From Taibaiella sp. (GTDB taxonomy: Bacteria; Bacteroidota; Bacteroidia; Chitinophagales; Chitinophagaceae): DNA of 64,000 nucleotides. Shown piece by piece: positions 25,964-35,341 of the stretch. The stretch's first letter is position 1; each line of letters starts with the position of its first letter. The notes under the pieces are model-generated. The model did no database searches. It saw only the letters and a program-made list of their open reading frames with translations, and had not been told where the DNA came from. The position numbers and the translations under genes were made by a program. The stretch covers positions 62,001 to 126,000 of the forward strand of contig JACDGL010000005.1 in assembly GCA_013815385.1 (NCBI GenBank), in the 5' to 3' direction.

Positions 25964-25992
25964 ATGAAGAAATTTATTTCCAGAAAAATATT

Positions 25993-27666
25993 TTATTGAA
26001 AAAGCTCTTCCCTGCTCTTAGGTCTTTTTTCTATGAGCCATTTGAACCGGCTGAGGCGGGTGGCGCCAATATCTGCCTGCTCTATGGGGGTCATCGTCTG
26101 GTGTACCTCCTGCTCAAAGAGGATCTTCGATATCTTGCGATCTACAAAGAATACCTTCATGCGCTCGCTCTGCGCCTGGTTGACCCCGAGGTACGCGCCT
26201 GCATCATCCTTTGAGTAATAGATGCTTTCCGCATTAGGCTTTACCAGCATGTAGGTAATATTGTTATTCACGAAATCGCCCCTGAGCGTTTTGCCCTGTA
26301 CCTGGTCGTACATTCCGGAGGCGGGAGGCCCGGAGAGGGAAACGACCAATGCGTTATTCGGCACATAAATCCTTTTCAACTTATTGCTGTCCATTTTCAA
26401 CAGTATGGTGTCGCCGGTTATCTGGCTATTGCGCGACCATGCTACCGGGTTGTACATCATGCGTATCACACTATCGGCCTGGGAGTAGCTGACACTATCG
26501 CAACGCCCCTGCAGGGAATCTGAAAAGATAAGCACGTGGTGATAGCCTATAAAATAGCGCGGACTGGTAGAGTCTGCCACCGTAGTATCGGCCATTGGTA
26601 CGGCATTGAGCTGCCGTTTGTTTTTGCCTTTGTGAATCGTTTCTGAACGCATTTGCTTCAGTCCATTATTCAATAGGGTGTCTTTGCGTTTTGGTACCGG
26701 TGCAGAATAAAATGAATCGGCACGGATAAACAAACTGTCTTTGCCTGTTACCTGTTTTAAAACAGGCTTGATAGTAGCCCATAATACACGGCGGTTGCGG
26801 TAATATTCTGCATAGCCGGAGTATAAGGTTGTGTGCTGGGTAGTATCTATAGCCACTACATTGCCCAGGGCTTTCCCGAAACCAATCGTCTTGTCGTAAT
26901 CGAGTTTATCTGCCTCGAGGTATTGGTCATCATTAATAACAGAAGAGCGGCCTGTAAAATGTGCTATCTGGCGTTTGCTGTCGTAAGTGCCCACGGATGT
27001 GTGCAGTACGGACTTATCGCTGGTAACTACTGAGGGAGAATTGAAAAATGTAACCAGCTTGGTTTCTGTATTAAACCCCATATCGCCCGATGTAGCCTGG
27101 TACTGGGGGTCGCTCACCAGCACATCGCCTGTGAAGCGGGCATCCTTGGTATGGGTATTGTAAGTACCCGCATTGCTGGATACAGTAGTGGTGCTATCCT
27201 GCAGCGTGCCCCCATTGGTGTATACACCTGTTTTTGTGGCTACATTATAGGTCAGTTCCTCGCACCAGAGTTTGCTCTTGCCATCGGTAAGGCTTACGTT
27301 GCCTTTCATGTATGCCATCTTATCGCTGCTGGTATAGCGCATGTAATCGCTCTGCGCCTGTGTGCCATCGGCCTGTGTAATGCGTGCATTGCCAAATGCT
27401 TCTATATTGCTGCCCCGCATATAGGCACTATCGCAATACAGGTTGGTCTCGCCCTGCTGGAACTGCACATCGCCTATAAACTTATCTATCTCACCGCTAT
27501 CGGTCTTTACGTGCACGAACAGTTTTTCATTCTTTATGATAACGGGAACCTTACCTGCTGTATCACTTTTTTTCTGTGCATACGTATCGCTTGCCATGGC
27601 CAGTAAGGCAAAGCAGAACAGGATAGCTAATATGTTTTTAAAATGCTGATGGCAGAAAGAAAGCAA
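25993..27666 (-). CDS. OstA-like protein (LptA/LptD N-terminal-like), lipopolysaccharide transport
   Basis: A 557-residue exported protein. The N-terminus has a hydrophobic segment (ILAILFCFALLAMASDTYAQ) as a signal peptide. The first 250 residues show repeated OstA-type strands: DKFIGDVQFQQGETNLYCDSA, YMKGNVSLTDG, GVYTNGGTLQD, ARFTGDVLVSD and DKLDYDKTIGFGKALGNVVA. This beta-taco fold carries lipid A/LPS across the periplasm in LptA. The C-terminal 250 residues are also strand-rich. It is co-transcribed with the MCE protein 21 bases upstream, which links it to envelope lipid traffic; the specific partner is inferred. Confidence 0.85.
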   Translation of the reverse strand: MLSFCHQHFKNILAILFCFALLAMASDTYAQKKSDTAGKVPVIIKNEKLFVHVKTDSGEIDKFIGDVQFQQGETNLYCDSAYMRGSNIEAFGNARITQADGTQAQSDYMRYTSSDKMAYMKGNVSLTDGKSKLWCEELTYNVATKTGVYTNGGTLQDSTTTVSSNAGTYNTHTKDARFTGDVLVSDPQYQATSGDMGFNTETKLVTFFNSPSVVTSDKSVLHTSVGTYDSKRQIAHFTGRSSVINDDQYLEADKLDYDKTIGFGKALGNVVAIDTTQHTTLYSGYAEYYRNRRVLWATIKPVLKQVTGKDSLFIRADSFYSAPVPKRKDTLLNNGLKQMRSETIHKGKNKRQLNAVPMADTTVADSTSPRYFIGYHHVLIFSDSLQGRCDSVSYSQADSVIRMMYNPVAWSRNSQITGDTILLKMDSNKLKRIYVPNNALVVSLSGPPASGMYDQVQGKTLRGDFVNNNITYMLVKPNAESIYYSKDDAGAYLGVNQAQSERMKVFFVDRKISKILFEQEVHQTMTPIEQADIGATRLSRFKWLIEKRPKSREELFQ

Positions 27667-27687
27667 GGGGGAAATGATTAAAAAAGG

Positions 27688-28635
27688 TTAATTCTTCTTT
27701 TTGCCAAAGATAGTAACGTTTATATAATGGGTAGGATGCGACTTTACATCAACAATAAGGTTGTTAAGCGATGCAAGTGAAGTGTTGAGGTTGTTATAGA
27801 GTTCTTTGTCGTTCACCAATAATCCAAGAGTACCCTGATTGCTGTTTATTTTACCTACTACTGCCTGTAACTGCTTCATTGTTTCTTCCAGCTCTTCAAA
27901 CGATTGCTTTATAGGCGCTTTGTTCAGCTTTTCGGATGCTTCCGTGGCATTGGATATGAAGCGGGTAATATTCTCATTATTAGCAGCAATGTTTGTGGTT
28001 ACCTTATTTACATTACCTACTATCTTGTCTATGGTACCGGTCTCCCCATTAAGCTTTTGTGAGAGTATGGCAATATTATCTGTTGCCACCCTGAGTGATG
28101 CAATGCTCTTTGAAAGGTTTTGCTGCCCCTGGTCGTCCAGTACGCTGTTTACACTCATCAATGTAGTATCCAGCCTTCTTACCATACCCCTTATATCTAT
28201 CAGCAATGGATTAAGCTGTGCAGAAAGGTTATCTACAATACCATGCGCAGCTATCGCGGGCAGGGTAGATCTATTTTCAAGTATCTGTGAGCTATTGCCC
28301 AAAGTGAGTTCTATTACCTTAGCACCGGTTATAAAGTCGGCAGATGCAAGGTTGGCTACCGTACCCTTTGGCAGCAATACATCCTTACTAATGGACAGTG
28401 TGACGCGCACACCCTTATTATCAATAAGCTTTGTACCGGACACCCTACCTACACTTACCCCCCTTATCTGGATGCTGGCTGATGACTGCAATCCCTGTAC
28501 ATCCTCATAAAAACAATAATATTCATTTTCGCCGGAGAAGACATTGAGCCCCTTGAGAAAATAAAACCCAACGAACAATACCGCAACGGAAATACCTACC
28601 AGCAGCCCTATGCGGGCTTCTTTTGATAAACTCAT
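27688..28635 (-). CDS. mlaD: MCE/MlaD-family lipid-transport protein
   Basis: A 315-residue single-pass membrane protein. The transmembrane helix is near residues 9-27 (IGLLVGISVAVLFVGFYFL), followed by the MCE domain (YYCFYEDVQGLQSSASIQIRGVSVGRVSG through about 120) and a long helical tail (SQKLNGETGTIDKIVGNVNK). MCE proteins form hexameric lipid tunnels with an MlaE permease and an MlaF ATPase. Here the MlaE gene is about 7 kb away at 35342 and no ATPase is adjacent. A perfect -7 box TACTTTTG lies at 28672-28665 on the same strand, so this gene heads the operon with the OstA-like protein. Confidence 0.88.
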   Translation of the reverse strand: MSLSKEARIGLLVGISVAVLFVGFYFLKGLNVFSGENEYYCFYEDVQGLQSSASIQIRGVSVGRVSGTKLIDNKGVRVTLSISKDVLLPKGTVANLASADFITGAKVIELTLGNSSQILENRSTLPAIAAHGIVDNLSAQLNPLLIDIRGMVRRLDTTLMSVNSVLDDQGQQNLSKSIASLRVATDNIAILSQKLNGETGTIDKIVGNVNKVTTNIAANNENITRFISNATEASEKLNKAPIKQSFEELEETMKQLQAVVGKINSNQGTLGLLVNDKELYNNLNTSLASLNNLIVDVKSHPTHYINVTIFGKKKN

Positions 28636-28712
28636 ATGTGGGGATAACCCGATTTACTAATCAGCAAAAGTACTAAAATGATGCTTAACTCTTACCCGGT
28701 CTTTATGAAATT

Positions 28713-28740
28713 GTAAAGCCACCCCGAAGGGCGGCTTTAC
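28713..28740 (-). terminator. Terminator-like hairpin after the M43 protease
   Basis: GTAAAGCC (28713-28720) pairs with GGCTTTAC (28733-28740), with extra CCC/GGG pairs inside beside a mismatch. It sits 26 bases beyond the protease stop. No strong T run follows on the minus strand, so it is a weaker candidate. Confidence 0.45.
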
Positions 28741-28765
28741 CTCTCTTTTGTTGTCTGTTAGTCAA

Positions 28766-31700
28766 CTATTTTTTTAATGCAATGCTTATGGTACCAATTT
28801 TACCATCGGTAGCTGTAAGCACTACAAAGTAATTACCATTAGCAAACTGGGATAACTGCAGCGTTTTGCGCGACTGGTCGATCACCACATCGTGCAGCAA
28901 TTGCTGGCCTATGCTGTTATACACATCCACTTTCATATTCACCGTCTCATTGCCCCAATCCAATGTTACTTCTCCACTTGTAGGGTTAGGATATACCTTC
29001 ACCGCATCGAGATTATATGAAGGAACCTTTAGCAGGGATATACCTATTGTATTAGATGGTTTAGAACTACAGCCATTATTTGTAATCTCCGCATAATAGT
29101 ACCCTTGAGCAGGAGGATGAATAGACTGGGTGGTAGCACCCACTACCAGGCCGCCCGGGCCGAACCATTTAAGAGTACCGGGGATATTAGAAACGAGCAT
29201 ATTCCCAATCAATGATATAATAGGCGCAGTAGGCGTAGGCGACAGCACCATATTTATATCCGCAGCAACAGCTGTATCTAGAGAATAACAGCCATTATCT
29301 GACGGGGATACTTTAAAAGTTACGATATCACCATTCTTAAGCCCTGCGGTAGCATATGAAATGCCCGTAGCTGTATAAACACCATTTACAAACCAGGAAT
29401 ATATAGGGGCAGCACCGGTATTAACCGATGAACCTGTGAACTGGATAACAGAATCGAGACAGCCCGGGTTACTACCTACGGTAATAGCTACCGAAGCAGT
29501 AGGTATAACTGGATCACTAACCGTTGCCGTTAATGTATTTGAAGTGTCTACATGGTTAATAATACAGGAATCATTTGCAGTAAGTACACAGTAGATAACA
29601 TCGCCATTGGCTATAGTGCCTGAAATAAATATAGGAGAAGTAGCGCCGAATATAGGCAGGTTATTAACGTACCACTGGAATGAAGGGCTGATACCTGCAT
29701 TCTTGACCGTAGAACTGAATATGACCGCCTTACCCGCACAAGTAGGGAAAGAATCAGCAGCAATACCTATACTATCTATCAGTTTCATGTGATAAATGAA
29801 AATGGTATTGGACGTAGCCCCTGTGGGAGAAGCGCAAGGGGAGCTTGAAGTAAGCCGAAGCCTCACAAAATCACCTGCATTCAATGTAGCGGTATAAGTA
29901 GCACCTGTAGCTACCAGCACACCATTTACATACCACTGTAACAGCGGCGTAGTACCACCATTTGTAGGATAAGCAGTAAAAGTAGTAGCATGACCTGCAC
30001 AACCGGGATTATTACCTGTGGTTAGCGCAATAGATACAGTAGGCGCAAGCGTTGCCACCCTTACGACTGTAATAGTATTGGAACTAGCACTATCGTTACC
30101 GCATGCACCCGGGTAGTAAACCTTTACATAAACTGTAGAGCCATTAGTAATAGTACTGGTACGGAATGAATCTGTAGTAACTCCGTTAGGTGTGCCATTT
30201 ACAAACCACTTGTAAGTAGCGCTGGTAACGCCAGCACTTAAAGTAGACTTAAATGTAAGCGTAGAGCCGATACATGATGGATTGCCACCAGGCGGTAACG
30301 CAATAGATACCGTTCCAGTAGATGCACCCGAACCCATTATCACCAGACTATAATCCTCTGCCTGGCCATATGCCAAAGGCCCGCATACATTTGGTGTGCT
30401 ACTTGCCGCATCGGATATAACGCGCATACGCAGCGGCTGGCAAGTTATTAGAGAAGATAAAGTAGCCGTTGTAGGCAATGTTAATGAAAAAGTGTCTGCT
30501 TCGTAAGCGGAAGATGCCGTGTGGCTATATATCTGCTCAGATGCGCTGAATACACCATCATTATTATAATCGATGTAAACAAGCACTTTTTCTGCAGATG
30601 TGTTACCGGTACGAACCATGAACAAATACTGCTTGCCTGCTACCAGTGTAGCGCCCTGCTTGCAGGTAAGATCGCGATAAACATTTTTACCATCTGTATT
30701 GTAACCTCCTGAAGGATAATCGAGATAAGTATTTACAGTGCTGAATGTGGAATCCGGAGCATCAGTGATACGAACTTCTGTAGGACCCGCATCAAACGAA
30801 TTGACAGGATTTGAAATAGATGGTATACACGTAGTACTATGCGGAGACAGACCCGGCGCAATACTGCCCAGTGAACCTATCAATGTAGTACGCGTATTAT
30901 CATTCGTTAATGTATATAACATCCTGGAGCGCTGGCCCTTTGTAAACCTATCCTGGCAGCTTGAATAATCCATGAAATTATGCTGTGTATTATTATATCC
31001 TGAACCTGTACATGGATTAATACCGGTGGGACAAGTAAAATTTGATTGCTTAATAGGGTCTGTATCACAAACATAGTCTCCTGAGGTAAGGCAGGAACCG
31101 GTAACAGTAGGGCATGTAGTAGGAGTACCATCGGGCCCAAAAACATGAGATAAGCCCATAGAGTGGCCTAATTCATGGGGCAAAGTTACATTAGTAGTAC
31201 CGGCTGTAACTTCTGCAAATACCTGCTGGGCCAGCATCACCACGCCATCATTAGCAGCAGGATTGCCCGGTGGTATATAAGCATAACCCGCTATGTATGA
31301 ACTTGAAGCTGAATAGCCATCGGTGCTGTCTATTTTGTTTACTATCCAAATATTCAGGTATTGACTTACAGGCCACCTGTTAACGTTCTTAACGCTGATC
31401 TCATTAGCACAGGTTACACAGCTACCGGTAAGTTTGATACCCCCATTTGTATAACCTGTAACGCCGGTACCATCATTACGGGTAATACCGGTTGTGCTGC
31501 TACAGTTAGTGTCGCGCTGGGCAAGAATAAATTGAATAGGGATGTAAGCACCACCACTGGCACTATCAGGAAAATGCGCGGAGTAATTGGTTGCATACAC
31601 CTTATTCACGTAAGCTATCATGCTATCTACCTGAACATCAGTAGGATTATAAGCAGAGCCCAGCGTACCCCCTGTATGTATTATATGCACTACCACAGGT

Positions 31701-31945
31701 ATCTGGTATACAACCTGCGTACCGGTAGGCGCAGCTACCGTGCGCGCAAAACGGGAAGTAACCCCCGCATGTGCATTGGCCCATGTAACCCATTTGGAAG
31801 TAAAATCATTCAGCTTACGATTATAAGCGGCAGGGTCGGCTGCTTTAACCGCTGCATTTACATCATCAGTACCACAACGCTGCGCATAGGATGCAGTGCA
31901 TAGGGATAGAATCGCCAGGATTGAAAGCGTAAATTTCCTTATCAT
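28766..31945 (-). CDS. T9SS-exported M43-family zinc metalloprotease with GEVED and Ig-like repeats
   Basis: A 1,059-residue secreted protease. A signal peptide (residues 1-21, ending ASYAQ) precedes a pappalysin-like domain with the extended zinc motif HELGHSMGLSH near residue 258 and a downstream Met turn region (HNFMDYSSC). A GEVED domain follows (YIDYNNDGVFSASEQIY; CGPLAYGQAEDYSLVI). Four Ig-like repeats of about 85 residues come next, each with a GxNPxC start and a W(F/Y)VN core (YKWFVNGTPNG, LQWYVNGVLVA, FQWYVNNLPIF, YSWFVNGVYTA). The C-terminal 70 residues are a type A T9SS sorting domain (VYPNPTSGEV to the end). It should be released or surface-attached after sorting. Confidence 0.92.
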   Translation of the reverse strand: MIRKFTLSILAILSLCTASYAQRCGTDDVNAAVKAADPAAYNRKLNDFTSKWVTWANAHAGVTSRFARTVAAPTGTQVVYQIPVVVHIIHTGGTLGSAYNPTDVQVDSMIAYVNKVYATNYSAHFPDSASGGAYIPIQFILAQRDTNCSSTTGITRNDGTGVTGYTNGGIKLTGSCVTCANEISVKNVNRWPVSQYLNIWIVNKIDSTDGYSASSSYIAGYAYIPPGNPAANDGVVMLAQQVFAEVTAGTTNVTLPHELGHSMGLSHVFGPDGTPTTCPTVTGSCLTSGDYVCDTDPIKQSNFTCPTGINPCTGSGYNNTQHNFMDYSSCQDRFTKGQRSRMLYTLTNDNTRTTLIGSLGSIAPGLSPHSTTCIPSISNPVNSFDAGPTEVRITDAPDSTFSTVNTYLDYPSGGYNTDGKNVYRDLTCKQGATLVAGKQYLFMVRTGNTSAEKVLVYIDYNNDGVFSASEQIYSHTASSAYEADTFSLTLPTTATLSSLITCQPLRMRVISDAASSTPNVCGPLAYGQAEDYSLVIMGSGASTGTVSIALPPGGNPSCIGSTLTFKSTLSAGVTSATYKWFVNGTPNGVTTDSFRTSTITNGSTVYVKVYYPGACGNDSASSNTITVVRVATLAPTVSIALTTGNNPGCAGHATTFTAYPTNGGTTPLLQWYVNGVLVATGATYTATLNAGDFVRLRLTSSSPCASPTGATSNTIFIYHMKLIDSIGIAADSFPTCAGKAVIFSSTVKNAGISPSFQWYVNNLPIFGATSPIFISGTIANGDVIYCVLTANDSCIINHVDTSNTLTATVSDPVIPTASVAITVGSNPGCLDSVIQFTGSSVNTGAAPIYSWFVNGVYTATGISYATAGLKNGDIVTFKVSPSDNGCYSLDTAVAADINMVLSPTPTAPIISLIGNMLVSNIPGTLKWFGPGGLVVGATTQSIHPPAQGYYYAEITNNGCSSKPSNTIGISLLKVPSYNLDAVKVYPNPTSGEVTLDWGNETVNMKVDVYNSIGQQLLHDVVIDQSRKTLQLSQFANGNYFVVLTATDGKIGTISIALKK

Positions 31946-32089
31946 GCAATTACAATATTTATATTCAAGATTAAGTCGGTTCGTAAAAATAGCTTTTTCC
32001 TTTATAAAATACTAACATAATTTTAAGAAATATACTTTATATAAAACTTTTAAAATTCGTGTAATTCTTTTATTTTTTATATTAAATCC

Positions 32090-32097
32090 TATCTTTG
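32090..32097 (+). promoter_or_regulatory. -7 box for secDF
   Basis: TATCTTTG, a perfect TAnnTTTG match, leaves a leader of about 45 bases to the ATG at 32148. No clear TTG is seen at the right distance upstream. The 202-base divergent gap to the M43 protease is otherwise very A+T-rich. Confidence 0.5.
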
Positions 32098-32147
32098 CCC
32101 ACTCTTCATTTTTTCAAAACACATATTAGTATTAATAACACATTTCT

Positions 32148-35100
32148 ATGCAATTAAAAGGGTTGGTAAAATTCTTTACCGCAGCACTTATCCTTATCTC
32201 TCTGTACCAGCTATCGTTCACTTTTATTGTACGTAATGTAGAGAAGAATGCCCGGGCGAAAGCACGCCACGCGGCCCTTGCCGAAAAGCCAACCGCCACC
32301 GGCACCGAACTTGAAAAACTTACCGACAGTCACTACCAGCAGATAACGGACAGTATGCAGGGCGAAACCGTGCTGAACATACCGATACTGAAGAAATATA
32401 CCTTTCAGGAAGCAAAAGAACAGGAACTGAACCTGGGGCTGGATCTGCAGGGTGGTATGAACGTGACACTGGAAGTAAGCCTTGATGAGATGGTGCGCTC
32501 CATGTCTAATAATCCTAAAGACCCTGTGTTGAATAAGGTTATAGCCGATGCCAACGCCATGAAAGCGAACAGCCAGGCCAGCTTTGTAAGCCTATTTGGC
32601 GATGCATTCAAAAAGAACAACCCGGATGCTAAAATGGCTTACCTGTTTACCAAGCCATCTGAAAAGGACATTACCCTGAACAGCACCAATGACCAGGTGC
32701 TGAGCAAAATAAATAAAGAAGCAAAGGACGCGATAAAACGTACCTATAATGTATTGCTTACCCGTATTGATAAATTTGGTGTTGCCAACCCTAATATGAA
32801 CCTGGATGAAAATAAAGGCATCATAACAGTGGAGCTGGCGGGTGTACGCGACCCTGAGCGTGTACGATCGTACCTGCAGGCTACCGCCAAACTGCAATTT
32901 TTTGAAGCTTATGGTAATAATGATGTGATACAGGCGCTGCAACCGGCTAATGATGCCCTTGCCGCTTACCTATCCGGCACTGCCGACAGCACTGTAACCG
33001 ACAGCAATAAGTTGGCAAAGGCTACGGCAGATACTGCTAAAGTTACCGGTGGCAGCGATACTGCCAGCCTTGCAGCAACATTTGGCAAAACCACTTCTAA
33101 AAATGGCAAAACCCTGGGCAAAGACTCCCTGGCTATGCAACAGCTGGAACAACAAAAGAAAAACCCGCTGCTGGCCGTATGGTATCCTAATATAACAAAG
33201 GATGGCAACGCTAACGAAGGCCCGGTAGTAGGCCTGGTAGCTAAAAAAGACACTGCCAAACTGAACCATTACCTAAGCCTGGATATAGTAAGGAATAAGT
33301 TCCCCAATAACATCAAATTCGTGTATGGCGCAGAAAACAAAAGCGACCATCGCAACCCGAATGCACCCCTGCTGCTGTACGCAATAAAGACAATGCCCGG
33401 AACCGATGGCGGATCTAAGCTGGAAGGCGAACACGTAACCGATGCCCGTATGGACTTTAGCCCGTCAAACGGACAGGCAGAAGTATCGATGGATATGGAT
33501 GCAAGCGGTGCACGTATCTGGAAGAAAATGACCGGCGACAACGTAGGCCGCTATGTAACCGTAGTGCTGGATGATAAAGTTTACTCAGCCCCAATAGTAA
33601 ATGGAGAGATCAGTGGTGGCCGCACATCTATTGAAGGCCATTTTACTGCCGAAGAAGCATCTGATCTTGCCAACATCCTGAAATCGGGTAAGCTACCCGC
33701 ACCTGCACATATAGTACAGGAACAGGTAGTAGGCCCTACCCTGGGTGCTGAGTCTATAGCTGCCGGTTCGCACTCGCTTATCATCGCATTCATTGTGATC
33801 TTTATACTGATGCTGGTATATTATAATACTGCCGGTATAGTAGCCAATATATCACTGATACTGAACCTACTTTTTACCATAGGTATCCTCTCTGCCCTGC
33901 ATGCAACGCTTACCATGCCTGGTATAGCGGGCCTTGTACTAACAATAGGGCTGGCTGTGGATACGAACGTTATCATCTTTGAGCGTATCAAGGAGGAGCT
34001 ATCATCGGGCAAAAGCTACCAACAGGCTGTAGCCGACGGGTACAAACGATCGTATGCACCTGTACTGGATGGCCACGTTACCACCCTTATTACCGCTATT
34101 ATATTATTCATATTTGGTCTGGGCCCTGTACTTGGTTTTGCCACTACACAGATAATAGGTATACTGCTTTCATTGTTCTGCGGTATCCTGGTATCGCGCC
34201 TTATTACTGATATATATATGAAGCGCCAGCGGCACTTCCAGTATTTTACCGGCTTATCAAAATCTATATTCCGCAAGGCCCACTTCAAGTTTGTGGAAGC
34301 CCGTAAATACACTTACGTGATCTCTGTTATCGTGCTTCTTTTAGGTGCCAGCACTTATTTTACAGGATTTGATTACGGTGTGGAATTCAAGGGGGGTCGC
34401 AGTTATACGGTGAAGTTTGACCAGCCACACAAAACTGACGAAGTACGCCAGAAACTGAAAAATTATTTTAACGGTGAATATCCTGTTGTAAAAACAATTG
34501 GTACTAACAACCAGCTGAATATCACCACATCTTACATGATAACCAAGAATGGTGTAACGGTAGAAAAAGAAGTAGCGCAGCACCTGTATGACGGCCTGAT
34601 AAAAAGCGGCCTGATACCACCGGGCACTACAATGGATGTATTCCTGGCCAAATACCTGCAAAGCTCACAAACGGTACTGCCTACCATATCTGATGACCTG
34701 AAGGCAGGTGCGGTAAAGGCTACGTTCATATCCATCATCGCTATCTTCATATACATACTTATACGTTTCCGTAAGTGGCAGTATTCCCTGGGTACGCTGC
34801 TTTCGCTGCTGCATGATGTGTGCGTTACACTGGCTGTATTCTCTTTCTTCCGCGGCAGGGTGCCCTTCGCGCTGGAAATAGACCAGCACTTTATAGCTGC
34901 GATACTTACGGTGATAGGGTTCTCGATGAATGATACGGTTATTGTATTTGACCGTATACGTGAGTACTTCCGCAAGTCGCCTAATGAGGATAAGAAGAGC
35001 GTTATCAACCGCGCTATCAATGATACACTTAGCCGTACTATCATGACGTCGCTGACGGTATTCCTTACATTGCTGATACTGTTTATATTCGGTGGTGAAG

Positions 35101-35264
35101 TAACCCGCGGTTTTGCATTCGCAATGCTAATAGGTGTATTTACCGGTACTTATTCTTCCATCTTTGTAGCTGCGCCCGTACTGGTAGATATGGACAAGAG
35201 CGGATCGCTGAAGGTAGAAGTAGATCGTGATACACATATAGAAGAATTGAAAAAACTGGCATAA
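32148..35264 (+). CDS. secDF: Fused protein translocase subunit SecDF
   Basis: A 1,038-residue fusion that helps pull proteins through SecYEG using the proton gradient. The SecD half starts with a transmembrane helix (residues 8-28) and the signature LGLDLQGGMNVTLEVS; the periplasmic domain includes VELAGVRDPERVRSYLQATA and a low-complexity insert rich in Thr, Asp and Lys near 285-330. The conserved ending PAPAHIVQEQVVGPTLGAESI leads into the first membrane bundle with GLAVDTNVIIFERIKEEL. The SecF half begins near residue 700 (FDYGVEFKGGRSYTV) and has GFSMNDTVIVFDRIREYFR. Fusion is normal in Bacteroidota. Confidence 0.96.
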   Translation: MQLKGLVKFFTAALILISLYQLSFTFIVRNVEKNARAKARHAALAEKPTATGTELEKLTDSHYQQITDSMQGETVLNIPILKKYTFQEAKEQELNLGLDLQGGMNVTLEVSLDEMVRSMSNNPKDPVLNKVIADANAMKANSQASFVSLFGDAFKKNNPDAKMAYLFTKPSEKDITLNSTNDQVLSKINKEAKDAIKRTYNVLLTRIDKFGVANPNMNLDENKGIITVELAGVRDPERVRSYLQATAKLQFFEAYGNNDVIQALQPANDALAAYLSGTADSTVTDSNKLAKATADTAKVTGGSDTASLAATFGKTTSKNGKTLGKDSLAMQQLEQQKKNPLLAVWYPNITKDGNANEGPVVGLVAKKDTAKLNHYLSLDIVRNKFPNNIKFVYGAENKSDHRNPNAPLLLYAIKTMPGTDGGSKLEGEHVTDARMDFSPSNGQAEVSMDMDASGARIWKKMTGDNVGRYVTVVLDDKVYSAPIVNGEISGGRTSIEGHFTAEEASDLANILKSGKLPAPAHIVQEQVVGPTLGAESIAAGSHSLIIAFIVIFILMLVYYNTAGIVANISLILNLLFTIGILSALHATLTMPGIAGLVLTIGLAVDTNVIIFERIKEELSSGKSYQQAVADGYKRSYAPVLDGHVTTLITAIILFIFGLGPVLGFATTQIIGILLSLFCGILVSRLITDIYMKRQRHFQYFTGLSKSIFRKAHFKFVEARKYTYVISVIVLLLGASTYFTGFDYGVEFKGGRSYTVKFDQPHKTDEVRQKLKNYFNGEYPVVKTIGTNNQLNITTSYMITKNGVTVEKEVAQHLYDGLIKSGLIPPGTTMDVFLAKYLQSSQTVLPTISDDLKAGAVKATFISIIAIFIYILIRFRKWQYSLGTLLSLLHDVCVTLAVFSFFRGRVPFALEIDQHFIAAILTVIGFSMNDTVIVFDRIREYFRKSPNEDKKSVINRAINDTLSRTIMTSLTVFLTLLILFIFGGEVTRGFAFAMLIGVFTGTYSSIFVAAPVLVDMDKSGSLKVEVDRDTHIEELKKLA

Positions 35265-35282
35265 GCCAACGTTGCTTATATA

Positions 35283-35317
35283 AAATCCCGTACCATACTG
35301 GTACGGGATTTTTTTTT
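35283..35317 (+). terminator. Rho-independent terminator of secDF
   Basis: A 12-bp stem (35283-35294 with 35300-35311) with a 5-base loop is followed by a T run to 35317. The mlaE reading frame opens at the very next base. Confidence 0.92.
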
Positions 35318-35341
35318 GTGTTATTAACTTACTTTTGCGTT

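Noticed and set aside
25828-25992. Lysine or SAM riboswitch before the aspartokinase operon
   Set aside because: The leader is too short and lacks the conserved multi-helix cores; the leader-peptide attenuator explains the visible pairings better.
27839-28510. A 223-codon frame on the plus strand
   Set aside because: Opposite the MCE gene, with a Ser/Leu/Ile-rich product typical of an antisense shadow.
35318-35341. Longer mlaE start at GTG 35318
   Set aside because: It abuts the terminator T run and precedes the -7 box; GTG 35342 keeps all family-conserved sequence.
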